From positions 550,001 through 614,000 of the forward strand of contig JACEFZ010018320.1 in assembly GCA_014155875.1 (NCBI GenBank): 64,000 nt of DNA, written 5' to 3'. Of the stretch, positions 23,090-33,744 are shown piece after piece (position 1 is the first letter of the stretch; every line of letters starts with the position of its first letter). Below the pieces are notes generated by a model. That model had not been told where the DNA came from. It did not search any database and saw only the letters and a program-made list of their open reading frames with translations. The DNA is from Cepaea nemoralis. Its lineage: Eukaryota; Mollusca; Gastropoda; Stylommatophora; Helicidae. Both the position numbers and the translations under genes were made by a program.

Positions 23090-23575
23090 AAGATCTGTCC
23101 ATCGTCCATACAGATCTGTCCATCGAACACACAGATCTGTCCATCGAACACACAGATCTGTCCATCGAACACACAGATCTGCCCAACGAACACACAGATC
23201 TGTCCATCGAACACACAGATCTGCCCATCGAACACACAGATCTGCCCATCGAACACACAGATCTGTCCATGGAACACACATATCTGCCCATCGAACACAC
23301 AGATCTGTCCATCGAACACACAGATCTGTCCATGGAACACACAGATCTGCCCATCGAACACACAGATCTGTCCATCGAACACACAGATCTGTCCATCGAA
23401 CACACAGATCTGTCCATCGAACACACAGATCTGTCCATCGAACACACAGATCTGCCCATCGAACACACAGATCTGCCCATCCAACACACAGATCTGCCCA
23501 TCGAACATACAGATCTGTTCATCGAACACACAGATCTGTCCATCGAACACACAGATCTGTCCATCGAACACACAT
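23090..23575. repeat. 21-bp minisatellite
   Basis: About 23 copies of cagatctgtccatcgaacac + a. The period is seven codons and contains no stop in several frames on both strands, giving 170-200-codon open frames (for example repeats of DLSIEHT). With all frames open alike, there is no evidence for translation of any one. Confidence 0.93.
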
Positions 23576-23579
23576 TTAC

Positions 23580-24537
23580 GGAAAACTGTATTGTTGGACA
23601 TATGAGACAGGGATCAATGCCCCTACAGGAAATGGAGTAGCAAAAAATTCAGATCGGAATTCGGGATTTGGAGAGTTATGGCGATGTTCCGGAAGAAGAT
23701 GACTGCATTTCAGTAAATGTAGAATTTTGAACAAGAATAAATGTAGATTTTTTTATCTGAAAGAGAAAAGAAATAATAAGACATCCCCCGAAAAAAAAAA
23801 ACCTAGTGCATTTTTGAATCAAAAATTAATATAAGGCCCGGTCTTATTGTCGGAGAAACACGTTATGTATATGGTCACTGACTTTGGCAATCAATGCGTA
23901 AGAGCTGGGATGACCTGCGTAATTAAGCACGTGATATGACAACTTGGTTTGACATAAAATTAATATCATCCTCTTTATATATTTATGTATTCTTCGTTTA
24001 TTTACAATCTCATTACCGAACATGACATCTCCATTTCCATCTTTCTCATAATTATAGTTTGTGGCTGATATTATTTGTTCGTCTGACAACAGTGCTACAA
24101 CACCAACAATTTTGTTGTCTGTTTGTTGATATTGTAGCATCGACGCCAGGAGTGTTATTGCACTTTCTATTTAATTGTTCCGTTCTCGAGGCACGCTCGT
24201 TACCATAGATCCATGTATAACATTTCTTAAAGACGTTATCTGATATAATCATCGGTGCGATATTTACTTTGGCAGAGCCCGCGAGATGGTGTAACATTTG
24301 TGTGGAGTTTGTGCGTCTTGTCCCGACTTCCGTATCCGGGCGCCCAGGCTGTGTGTGTTGTCGGTTATCTATCTGTGTGTATAAATAGAAGCTGATCACG
24401 TGAACATGTTTCTGTTTTTCCACTGCAATTACAAACAGGGCATATCATGTTATGAGAGCCTTGTTCACTGGTTATTTCGCTCACGCATCCCTTGTTGCGT
24501 TTGTTAGTTCCTTCGTGGTCGTCGTTGCTGTTGTTGT
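23580..24537. other. Unassigned sequence, no gene recognised
   Basis: AT-rich with one ~100-codon minus-strand open frame (23844-24140) of unknown nature; I recognise no domain in it. No transposon ends found. Confidence 0.4.
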
Positions 24538-24625
24538 TGCTTCTTCTTCTTCTTCTTCTTCTTCTTCTTCTTCTTCTTCTCCTCCTCCTGCTGCTGCTGT
24601 TGCTGTTGCTGCTGCTGCTTATTTT
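24538..24625. repeat. (TTC)n/(TCC)n/(TGC)n trinucleotide repeat
   Basis: Compound microsatellite: ttc units, then tcc, then tgc/tgt units. Homopolymer-rich open frames across it are artefacts. Confidence 0.95.
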
Positions 24626-24639
24626 TCTTTTGTTTGTAT

Positions 24640-24925
24640 GTCTTTCTTCTGTGTACACTTAAATGACGGATATAATTAACTATTATCAAACTATGGTTAC
24701 AATATTACTCCAGTTGTTTTCCCAATGCAACCTCTGTTAATCTGACATTGATACAACATGTCTGCTACCATATTAACAACTTTTAAGTCATAACTGTGAC
24801 TACTTCCCATTTCCATCATCCATTTTTTTTTTTTTTTGCAATGAACATCTGTTACAGAAATCCAAAACAATGTTTTCCCCTTAGCGAATTGACACAAAGA
24901 TATAACAAACAATAGGTTGTGAGAT
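24640..24925. other. Unassigned sequence, no gene recognised
   Basis: AT-rich, includes a poly-T run near 24823-24838. Confidence 0.4.
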
Positions 24926-25080
24926 TCCTGGCCTGGCATATTTCGCTGCGTCAGGTGCATACTGCAGATCTACATATCATATGAAGGGGATAGATGAATC
25001 ACCTGTGGCCGAAATACTCAACGAATACTCTGTTGGAATATAGAGCAGTTGTTGTCCGCACGGTCATCGCGCACTGACCA
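24926..25080. mobile_element. R5 dispersed repeat, copy 2
   Basis: Matches 3685-3884 in cctggcatatttcgctgc, tcaggtgcatac and tgttggaatatagagca. Class unknown. Confidence 0.5.
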
Positions 25081-25094
25081 TAACTGATTTCTCT

Positions 25095-25341
25095 CACCGG
25101 CTTTGTGACGAAGGGGTGCCAAGGGGTTACGAAAGTAATTTGCAATTCCACATACGGCGTTCAGAACACAGCAGCCAGCGATCTAGAATCAGATCGCCTT
25201 TGCGTTACTTTTCTTACAATGGTGTGAGTTCCGGTGGTTCAGAAAGCAATGGCAAACTACTGAACGTAAACCTTGCCAATAAATGACAAACAGCCAAAAA
25301 TGCTGGGGTTGACTGCGACGTCCTGTTAAGGATATACAACC
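25095..25341 (+). mobile_element. SINE2
   Basis: Head ggctttgtgacgaaggggtg, B-box-like ggcgttcagaacac, body ccggtggttcagaaagcaat, and 3' end gcgacgtcctgttaaggata. Confidence 0.82.
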
Positions 25342-25342
25342 A

Positions 25343-25476
25343 ACTTTTTTTTAAAGAAGAACAGCAACGAACACGAGGTAGCTGAACATCTCCATAGAGC
25401 TGGTCTCAAATGGTGTCTGTGTACGTCATAATAATGGTCTCTTTTCTTCTTCTTAATAGTATTATTATTATTATTA

Positions 25477-25557
<81 letters not shown>

Positions 25558-25620
25558 TTATTATTATTATTATTATTATTTATTATTATTCTACCTCCTC
25601 CCCACCTTCTTCTCCTCCTC
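25343..25620 (+). mobile_element. R3 dispersed repeat with internal (ATT)n
   Basis: Left part (aaagaagaacagcaacgaac ... caaatggtgtctgtgtacgt ... cataataatg) matches 32180-32275. It is followed by a ~135-bp (ATT)n at about 25455-25592, then a CT-rich end. In the copy at 32180 the same position holds (TTC)n and (TAC)n. Confidence 0.6.
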
Positions 25621-25761
25621 ACATGCTGTGACATGCTGTTCCATATATTTTGTGTATTCTCATTTTAATATTATCATTTTGATGCACTTGATTTTAACAT
25701 GCATAAAATGAATTCATGTAAATTACTGTAAAGTAAGAGAGAGAGAGAGTTAGTGAGTGTG

Positions 25762-25827
<66 letters not shown>

Positions 25828-26030
25828 GAGCCCACGCATGTCATGTAACATGCTATTCCATATTTTTTATGTATTCTCATTTTTCATCGTTTTGTATGCC
25901 ACTTGATTGTCCTGTAACAAGCCATTCCATATTTTTTTTTTTAATTCTCATCTTATCATTTTGTATGCCACTTGATTTTATCATGTATAATATAACATTA
26001 CTGTGATGTGAGTGAGAGAGTTAGTGAGTG

Positions 26031-26119
<89 letters not shown>

Positions 26120-26130
26120 AAAGAGAGAGT
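25621..26130. repeat. Three related ~110-bp units with (GA)n tracts
   Basis: The segment catgctgttccatatatttt / ttctcat / tcattttgatgcacttgatt recurs at about 25845 and 25915, and the first and third units run into long (AG)n tracts (25735-25825 and 26030-26130). Simple-sequence-associated tandem repeat. Confidence 0.75.
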
Positions 26131-26285
26131 TGAATTGCATCACTAATTTTTACGCTACATAATGTATATGTACAATTTTTTCTCCACTTCTTGCAATTGC
26201 GAGAATTCTCACGACAATCGTCAGTGTCTCAATTGTGTGTAAAGTGTGGGAGTTTGTTCTTATTAGTTTCAGTGATCATGTGAGG

Positions 26286-27780
26286 CATCATGTATGTGTC
26301 TAGATGTGAGGATGTGTGTATGGGTGTGTATGTGAGGGATATGTGTGTGTGTGGGGGTGTGGGGAATGTATGTGTGGAGGGGTTGTGTGTGGGGGATGTG
26401 TATGGGTTAATGGGTGATGTGTGGATGTGTGAAGGGATGTGTAGTCGGTGGTGGATGTATGTGTGTGTGAGGGATATGTGTGTGTGTGTGTGGGGGGGGG
26501 GGGATATTTGAGAGGATAGTTGGAAGTATGTGGGTGTTGGTGGGTTGGGAGGGGGTGTGGGTAGGGAGTGTGTGTTGGGTGGGTGAATGGGTGTGTAGGA
26601 GATTGTGTGGGTTGGGGGATGGGTGTGTAATGGGTGTGGGGATGAGTGTGGGGGTGTCTGTGAATGGGATATGTCTGTGTGGGTGGGAGTGTGTGAGTGT
26701 GGATGGGGTAAATGTGAGTGGGTGGAGGATGTATGTGTGGGTGGTGAGGATGTTTATAGGTGGAGGATGTGTGAGTGGGTGGGGAGATGTGTGGGTGGGG
26801 ATGTGTATGGGGAATGTATGTGGGGGATGTGTGTGTGTGGGGGGGGGAATGTGTTTATGGGTGGAGTTTTGTGTGGGAGGGGAGATGTGTGAGAGGTGGG
26901 GGAGGTGTGGGATGTGCAGGTGATTGAAGGATGTATGCGAGGATGGGGGATGTGTGTTTGGCTGGGTGGTTGGGGTGTGTGTGGGTGGGAGGGTAGATGA
27001 GAGATGCATGTGTTGATGGGCGCGTGGGTGATGTGTGGGTGTGAGTGGTTGATGGATGAGTACGTGAGTGGGTGGATGTGTGTGAGAGATGAGTGTATGG
27101 GTGGGGGAGGTGTGTAGTTGTGAGAAGATGTGTGTGAGCGGCGGATGTGTGTGGGTGGGTATATGTGGGTGGCGGGGTGTGTGTTGTGGGAGGTGTGTGT
27201 GTTTGGGTTATGGGTGGGGGATATATGTGGGCAGGTGGGGAGATGTGTTTATGGGTGGGGATGTGTGTATAGGTGGGGATGTGTAGTTGAGAGGTGGCGA
27301 ATATTGGGTGGGTGAGTGGGTGTAGGTTGGCTGATGTGTGTGTGGGTGGGTGGGGAAAATTGTGAGAGTGCGGGATATGTGTGTGGATAGGTGCGGGATG
27401 TGTGGGTTGGCGGGGGTATGTGTGTGTGGTTTCTTCTTCTTCTTCTTCTTCTTCTTCTTCTTCTTCTTCTTCTTCTTCTTCTTCTTCTTCTTCTTCTTCT
27501 TCTTCATCTTCTTCTTTTTCTTCTTCTTCTCCTTCTCCTCCTCCTCCTTCTTCTTCTTCTTCTTCTTCTTCTTCTTCTTCTTCTTCTTCTTCTTCTTCTT
27601 CTTCTTCTTCTTCTTCTTCTTCTTGGGGAAATGTGTGTGGGTGGGGGATCAGTGGGTGTATGGCGGCATGTATGTTCGCCTGGTTCTGTGTGAGTGCGTG
27701 GAGGTATGTGTGGGTGGGTGGGGGAGGTTTAGTGGGTGGGGGATGTGTTGGTGGCTGCGGGATATGAGGGTAGATGGGGT
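26286..27780. repeat. G/T-rich degenerate repeat tract
   Basis: About 1.5 kb in which the plus strand is almost free of C and is built from tgtgtgggtgggg-like words. A (TTC)n block interrupts it. All long frames here, on either strand, are compositional (Pro/His/Thr-rich on the minus strand). Confidence 0.88.
27431..27624. repeat. (TTC)n microsatellite, about 194 bp
   Basis: Near-perfect ttc run with one degenerate patch around 27505-27548 (catcttctttttc, tcctcctcc). Confidence 0.96.
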
Positions 27781-28045
27781 TTTGTCTCACAACATTGCAA
27801 TATGCACTGTTTATGTTTACAACTTTCATTTGATAATGTTTTTTTTTTTTTTCTCATGTGAATGTATCATGCGTAATGTGCATTGTTTATGCTTACAAAA
27901 TCCATTTGACAATGTTTTTTCCCCTATGTTAATGTAACATGCACATTTGATGAATGAAAGATGAGTGATTGAAAGGGCCGAATGTAAGACGGGCCTGCGT
28001 GCCCAATTTGTTACCCTTTTAAAATAAAGTTTGTTCGTTCGTTCT

Positions 28046-28130
28046 CTTTTAGCTATCATCGTCAGCCAGGCATCTAACCCGGCATGAGTTACGACCACGA
28101 TGCCCCATATCGTCTGACAAATGGTAGCCG
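28046..28130 (+). mobile_element. R3 dispersed repeat, right-part fragment
   Basis: ttttagctatcatcgtcagc ... gcatctaacccggcatgagt ... gccccatatcgtctgacaaa corresponds to 32400-32475 in the fuller R3 copy. Just before it (about 28015) a short aaaataaagtttgttcgttc looks like the 3' end of another retroposon. Confidence 0.5.
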
Positions 28131-28543
28131 TGATTTCTGCTATCTTCCGTGTCCCACAAGCTGTGCTGGGATGTGATCCACGGCTGGTAACAATTCTCCT
28201 TCAAGTTAGAAAATGTAATCATGTAACTGTCTACTCGGAGTTGCATAAGACGAAATTATGAGATGTAATGTAACGCGAATTGAGTTCAAGCGAGATGGAG
28301 ACAGAATAGGAACGTGAAATATATGCAACCGGTGCAACAAACCGGCAGAGACGATAGAACTTGTGGGAAAACATCAAGCAGGCGTGTTAGGTTTACTAGA
28401 ATTACGATTGACAGGAAATGGGAGAAAAGATTGCCCACAGAAGAAAAAGAAGACGTAGAAGTTTGGTATAGCAGCCTCCACCACTTCTGGTAATACGTAA
28501 TACTAGTGCAATTCTAAGTTCTGACTTCTCTTTTGTGGGAATA
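28131..28543. other. Unassigned sequence, possible old RT remnant
   Basis: A short plus-strand stretch near 28272-28365 reads like a degraded LINE C-terminal segment (ICNRCNKPAETIE with a stop just upstream). Too little remains for a call. Confidence 0.25.
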
Positions 28544-28838
28544 TTTCTTCTTCTTCTTCTTCTTCTTCTTCTTCTTCTTCTTCTTCTTCTTCTTCTTCTT
28601 CTTCTTCTTCTTCTTCTTCTTCTTCTTCTTCTTCTTCTTCTTCTTCTTCTTCTTCTTCTTCTTTTTCTTCTTCTTCTTCTTCTTCTTCTTCTTCTTCTTC
28701 TTCTGCGTTCATCCGGAGAGTTTTCTCGGACGTGATTGCGTTGTGCCTGTTTACAGTGGAGCTGCGTTCTTACGCCGTTAGGCCGACACATCCGACTTCT
28801 GCGGGCTTTTGTTGACCGGGTTAACCTTCCCGGGGTGG
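28544..28838 (-). mobile_element. LINE-B 3'-end fragment with expanded (GAA)n tail
   Basis: From 28838 down to 28705 the minus strand matches the 3' end of LINE-B (61515-61660): gttaacccggtcaac, gcccgcagaagtcggatgtg, aacaggcacaacgcaatcac, ctccggatgaac. The LINE-B tail is then continued as a ~160-bp (GAA)n run, written (TTC)n on the plus strand at 28544-28704. Only ~134 bp of the LINE remain, a typical 5' truncation. Poly-Glu, poly-Arg and poly-Phe frames across the tract are artefacts. Confidence 0.88.
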
Positions 28839-28845
28839 AGATATA

Positions 28846-29150
28846 TGTTACGCTATAATTAGAATACAATTTACAGTTGTATAATTGGTCACATTATTCC
28901 GGCCACCTTCTCCCTACAGCCGACTTTATATTTGTGTCGGTGATCCCGCCTGGTGTTGGTTGATCCATCTTCTGAATGTCTTACAAGCAGTCTCGCTAAC
29001 TCCCTGTGATGATTATGAATTAATTATCACAGACATGTCGTTAGCTATTTTCTATGGACTGTGTCATTCTCTATACACGACTTTCATTTACATGGCTGCT
29101 AAATTAATATGACACTTCATGATCATCTTTCTCAATGAGGAACATACTCA
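28846..29150. other. Unassigned sequence, no gene recognised
   Basis: Ordinary AT-rich DNA; nothing identified. Confidence 0.4.
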
Positions 29151-29626
29151 ATGAGTATGCTCAGGATGATAGAGATGGGGTGGGTCCGAAGAGAGTGGCT
29201 GCTGTCTCTGGAGCGGTCTCGGCTGGCAAAGATTAGTTTCATCTTCGTGCCAGGGCATGGGGATGTAGAAGGGAATGAGCAGGCTGACAGGCTTGCGGGT
29301 AGGGTTACTGTGGAAGGCAGACAAGCCATAGGCCAGGCGGACATTCTGAATGCTCTACGAGAAGTAAGTCGTTTACGAGAACCAAGCAATGACTGGGAAT
29401 CTGCACCCATGGTAAGGTTGCGAGAACAGCAAGTTATAAGAGGTGTGGCCAAACAAGAACACTACGCAGGAAGCCAAAGAAAAGTAATAAGCCAACTCAG
29501 AACTGGTGTCGCGAGCCGCTACACGCTGCGGGATTTGCTGAGGAGGGGATCCGAGCACTTATGGACTGAATGGTTCGATGTGCAACGAGGATGATCTGTC
29601 GACTAACTAACTAACTAACTAACTAA
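29151..29626 (+). pseudogene. LINE RNase H C-terminal fragment with (TAAC)n tail
   Basis: A 147-codon open frame (29151-29594). FIFVPGHGDVEGNEQADRLA near residues 51-70 is the last active-site block of an RNase H domain: the PGH histidine, the GN, and the terminal AD aspartate. Downstream, EHYAGSQRKVISQLRTG and LRRGSEHLW resemble the C-terminal region I associate with RNase H proteins of invertebrate retroelements. The earlier RNase H residues, the RT and the endonuclease are absent, so this is a 5'-truncated retroelement. After the stop the DNA runs into (TAAC)n to 29626, as expected of a retroposed 3' end, and then a ~35-bp poly-T. The ATG is only the first one in frame, not a defended start. 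Confidence 0.7.
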
Positions 29627-29630
29627 CATG

Positions 29631-29675
<45 letters not shown>

Positions 29676-29839
29676 AAATTGTGAAAGCTATCGCACAAAT
29701 GCAGATTGGCACGTGTGGCCCGTGGTTTGTGTATTTTTCTTCTTTCGCCAAGTATTTTGCTGCTAACTCAAGAAGCGCGTCTCTCGTGTTCTCCAGAGTC
29801 TAGAAAAATCTAAGCCGAAAGATAACTTGTCCAGATCGA

Positions 29840-30185
29840 TTGTATTGAACGAAAGACTTGACGAAACAGAGCATCGTCAATCGTTTTATGATGATGTCAC
29901 AAATGACGAGAATCTAGTTTGGTGCTAACCCTATGAAGTCTCACTCATCAGGCTATGATAGTGTCGGTTATTCCTCCCCACCCCCTCAATACCTCCTCCA
30001 TCTACGCCTTGAAAGTGTTTACCCAATGCTAATGGCGGTCACCGTCCCCTGCTCTGTGGGTTCATACAGCGATAGGGTGCAAGCTACTGACCAAACTCTA
30101 CACACACTCAACAAACTCAAGTGGAAGGCCGGACAAAGAATGGACACCAAGAAATATCTTGGAAAGTCAAAGTGGCCTGCATGAT
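29840..30185 (+). mobile_element. LINE-B 5'-region fragment
   Basis: Parallels 57020-57240 of LINE-B in order: atgatgtcacaaat, tggtgctaaccc, tgaagtctca, ggcggtcaccgtcccctgct, and a reading frame RVQATDQTLHTLNKLKW comparable to RLRAIDQIPRTLNILQW at the start of the LINE-B endonuclease. It ends before any catalytic motif. Diverged, non-functional. Confidence 0.68.
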
Positions 30186-30286
30186 TCCTGCCACATCAGC
30201 CACTGAGTGCCCATTGGTCTATACAATATGTCTAGCACAAGATGTTCATTGTGCCGTAAGGCGTGCGCAAGGGTCTTTTATTGACA

Positions 30287-31055
30287 GACTGGTGCCCCAG
30301 AGACGAGCATTCATTGGATGACTGGTACCCCAGAGACGCACATTCATTGGATGACTGGTATCCCAGAGACGAGCATTCATTGGATGACTGGTACCACAGA
30401 GACGAGCATTCATTGGATGACTGGTACCACAGAGACGAGCATTCATTGGATGACTGGTACCCCAGAGACGAGCGTTCATTGGATGACTGGTATCCCAGTG
30501 ACGAGCATTCATTGGATGACTGGTACCACAGAGACGCACATTCATTGGATGACTGGTACCACAGAGACGAGCATTCATTTGATGACTGGTACCCCAGAGA
30601 CGAGCATTCATTGGATGACTGGTACCCCAGAGACGAGCATTCATTGGATGGCTGGTACCACAGAGACGAGCATTCATTGGATGACTGGTACCACAGAGAC
30701 GAGCATTCATTGGATGACTGGTACCCCAGAGACGAGCATTCATTGGATGACTGGTACCCCAGAGACGAGCATTCATTGGATGACTGGTACCACAGAGACG
30801 AGCATTCATTGGATGACTGGTACCACAGAGACGAGCATTCATTGGATGACTGGTACCCCAGAGACGAGCATTCATTGGATGACTGGTACCACAGAGACTA
30901 GCATTCATTGGATGACTGGTACAACAGAGAAGAGCATTCATTGGATGACTGGTACCCCAGAGACGAGCATTCATTAGATGAGATGCTCTTCTCTTACTGA
31001 CTGACTGGTACCCCAGAGGTGAGCATTAATTTGTATGAGATACTTTTCTTCTCAT
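30287..31055. repeat. 33-bp minisatellite (inverted relative of the 52-bp satellite)
   Basis: About 21 copies of gactggtaccccagagacga + gcattcattggat. Reverse-complemented, the unit matches 31 bp of the 52-bp satellite unit at 41516-47160. The right edge (about 30970-31055) has longer units with the extra 'gagatgctcttctcttactg' part. Long frames on both strands (33 is divisible by three) are repeat artefacts. Confidence 0.93.
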
Positions 31056-31059
31056 AAGA

Positions 31060-31219
31060 TATAGCTTGTCCTTGTTCTGTTCTGTTCTTTATTTCTGTAA
31101 TACATGTATTGCTATATATTCCTTATTGATTATTGATTGATTGATTATTTATATATTTGTATGCTTATTTATGTATACATTTATTTATTTATTTATTGTC
31201 TGTATTTATTTTAATACAA
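31060..31219. other. AT-rich spacer
   Basis: Low-complexity attgatt/tttattta sequence between the 33-bp array and its flank. Confidence 0.5.
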
Positions 31220-31490
31220 GACACTAGCCGCAGTCTTCTAAAGGCGGGATGTCAAAACCATCACAATTTTTAAAGAATTATTTATATATATAGTCACGGC
31301 AAATGATTCCAAACCACAATACACCTCTCCACCCCGCCCCCCCCCCCCTTTTCCCCAATGTGTTGTGTTGACATGTGAGGGAGGGATCGACACAGACAGT
31401 CAACCCGCAGACTGCACCAAGTGTACATTGGTCTCTAATTATTGACGTTAACTACTTTGACTGCGGTGTTAAAAAGTTCCGCATGGATAA
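31220..31490 (-). repeat. Flank shared with the 52-bp satellite locus (inverted)
   Basis: The reverse complement matches 41285-41515: ttagaagactgcg, gtgtcgatccctccctcaca, cttggtg.agtctgcg.gttga, and agagaccaatgt. In both places this flank sits on the same side of a related satellite. Contains a poly-C run near 31339. Confidence 0.75.
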
Positions 31491-31861
31491 TTAAACTAAG
31501 TCGCACAAGGTTTTACAAAATACGGAATGTAATTACACAATGTTTATGTAATTGTATAGTTATATTTACTCAGAAAAGCCAAAAAGATTGGATCTGATGA
31601 CTGAGTGGCGACGGTTTATGAAGTCGTGAAGATTGTCTAAGGGCAATAACTAGTACAATTCTACACAGCAGTCGTAGAATAGTTATCGCTCCTACTATTC
31701 TATAAATTATGTCATCTTTTGCTGGGTGTAGCGACCAACAACACCAGGTTGATGTTGTCCAAGGCAATTTAACGTTCATGTTTATTCAGGGATCTGACTG
31801 GCCCATGTCTTTCAGTGAGCGTTAGTCTCGGAATGAGTTCCGTTTTTATACACTAGACGGG
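31491..31861. other. Unassigned sequence, no gene recognised
   Basis: AT-rich DNA with no family resemblance noted; 31640-31690 has a weak reverse resemblance to 39240-39300. Confidence 0.35.
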
Positions 31862-32140
31862 GGGCCAGCGTTGTCGAACGGGTAAGTGTGCTCGCTCTTA
31901 AACTTCCGGTGTGCGGCTGCTGAGGTAGCGGGTTCAACCCCTACACCGGTCACTTGGACTAAAATGTTGACCTTTCGTCCTTGACTTGGGGAATTAAATT
32001 ACAAGTACCTCAGAAGTAGGAGTGGGTTCGCCAGATAGCGAGGGACGCTGGTAATAGGGAAAGCTAATCCACACGCAATAATCAGTTCCGTACACTAGTA
32101 GTAGTAACACGTGTATGGACTACGCCTGAGTTTTAAGCCG
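31862..32140 (+). mobile_element. SINE1, copy 2 (best preserved)
   Basis: A-box region gcgttgtcgaacgggtaagt and a good B box gggttcaacccc (31930-31941), then ggactaaaatgttgacc, cgtccttgacttgg, gagtgggttcgcca and gctaatccacacgcaat. About 280 bp long; ends in a short A-rich stretch. Confidence 0.78.
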
Positions 32141-32179
32141 GTGGGGAAAAAAATTATAATTGTTTGTATGTTTTTTTTA

Positions 32180-32323
32180 TATTTAAAGAAGAACAGCAGC
32201 CAACGTGAGAAAGTTTACGTCTCCACAGAGCTTGTCCTCAAATGGTGTCTGTATACTCCATAATAATGCTCACTGTTCTGCTTTCTTCTTCTTCTTCTTC
32301 TTCTTCTTCTTCTTCTTCTTCTT

Positions 32324-32395
<72 letters not shown>

Positions 32396-32485
32396 AACTA
32401 CTTTAGCTATCAGCTTAAGCTATGCATCTAACTCGGCATAAGTTACGAGCATGCTGTCCCATATCTTTTGACAAACACTAATAGA
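32180..32485 (+). mobile_element. R3 dispersed repeat with (TTC)n-(TAC)n
   Basis: Left part aaagaagaacagcagccaac ... ctcaaatggtgtctgtatac; the middle is (TTC)n at 32282-32325 then (TAC)n to 32396; right part gctatgcatctaactcggca and ctgtcccatatcttttgaca. Left and right parts have separate matches at 25343 and 28046. Confidence 0.68.
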
Positions 32486-32499
32486 AAAATCAGAAGCAG

Positions 32500-32840
32500 A
32501 GTTCCAAGACCAGACGAATAGTCTAAAACTCTAAACGAAGTGTGTAAGGAACATAACATGAACATTAGCACCAGTTAAACAGAGATAAAGACTATAGCCA
32601 AAGAAGAAAAATCAACAAAGATTCACCTTAACGAGTACCCCCTGAAACAAGTAAAGAGCTTCAAGTACCTAAGAAGTATAATATCATCAAAAGGCAAATT
32701 AGAAGATGAGATCGAAAATAGATGTAATAAGGCAAACCAACTCATTGGACAAAAGGCACATTACTAAAGAACAAACATGTATCAATAATTACTAAGAAAG
32801 AATTTACCTCTACATATTTCACAAATGATAGATCGACGCT
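32500..32840 (+). pseudogene. Degenerate non-LTR reverse transcriptase remnant
   Basis: One frame reads LNEVCKEHNMNIS, then IHLNEYPLKQVKSFKYLRSI and ISSKGKLEDEIENRCNKANQ. The FKYLGSI-like block followed by DEI..R..KA is the segment just after the RT palm in many non-LTR elements. Stops occur before and after, and the catalytic YADD region is not preserved. Clade not assignable. Confidence 0.6.
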
Positions 32841-32934
32841 TCTTTACATCAAAACAGATACCGGAAACATACAGAATGTTGATGATGACGTCGGCTGCTT
32901 TAAGTAAATATACAAGAATACATTTTTGTTTGTA

Positions 32935-33015
32935 TGTTCTGTGCTGACGAAGGCTTTGGCCGCAACGTCCATTTTGTTTCTTGTAGTCGTGCTTTAGTAA
33001 AGCTCACAATCTACT
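32935..33015 (+). mobile_element. R4 dispersed repeat, copy 1 (fragment)
   Basis: Contains gctgacgaaggctttggccg then caacgtcc and gtaaagctcacaatctac, shared in order with 39508-39600 and 40965-41050. Confidence 0.5.
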
Positions 33016-33019
33016 TCTC

Positions 33020-33465
33020 GTTTTTCGGTGATTCATTAAATAAATACACAGCTGTAAAGTGTATATCTGGGTGTCCAGAGACAAGTTCAGTCATGGCAGT
33101 TAACGGTTAATTCATTAAATCTGAGGTCCGACTCTACTGGGAGGTTAACAAACTCACGTTGACCGCTGCTTTCTGTGGATGTATTCATGGTGTGGACAAC
33201 AGGCGTGAGACGAAGAGAAGAAATGTGATTATAGTCACGGATATCTGATAGACCGAGACAAGGGTGGCGCTTTGTTTGAGGGTTGATAATTTCTGGGACA
33301 TGGGGCCCAATGTGATTATTCACAGCAAGAGTTGGCTCAATGAGGCAGGAATAACTCACAAGTACCGTCAATAAGTGAGATGGAATCGAGTGGGTTAAAT
33401 AGCCAAGTGATGTGTTTAGCTCGTTTGTAACTTCAGCGTACTACATGCACGTGCTATTACTTCTA
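33020..33465. other. Unassigned sequence, no gene recognised
   Basis: One ~94-codon minus-strand frame with no recognisable domain. Confidence 0.35.
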
Positions 33466-33469
33466 GTGC

Positions 33470-33655
33470 AATGGGACGACTTATCCGTATGGATTAGTTC
33501 GCTATAAGAGGTACTTGTAATGTACGTCCTGTGAGGAAGAGAACCCAAGGACGAGAAGTCAACGGTTTAGTCCAATAGACCGGTGTAGACCAGCTATCTC
33601 AACAGCACGCCGAAGTGTTTATGGGCAAGCGCCCATAATCATTCGGCCACGCTGA
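33470..33655 (-). mobile_element. SINE1, copy 3
   Basis: On the minus strand: ggtcagcgtggccgaatgat (A-box-like head), an eroded B-box region, ctacaccggt, ttggactaaaccgttgactt and cgtccttgggttc. Shorter than the 31862 copy. A poly-C run lies just outside, at 33663. Confidence 0.7.
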
Positions 33656-33744
33656 CCATCCACCCCCCCCCTCCCTTTCTCCCCCACGCCTAATGAATAG
33701 AACCTGCACTCATTCTGAGACTGGCACCCAGCGGTGACACTTCA

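Noticed and set aside
23090..23575. Possible repeat protein with seven-residue units (DLSIEHT)
   Set aside because: The 21-bp array is open on both strands in several frames, so openness carries no information.
27431..28704. Poly-Glu, poly-Lys, poly-Arg, poly-Ser and poly-Phe proteins
   Set aside because: They are the six translations of TTC/GAA microsatellites.
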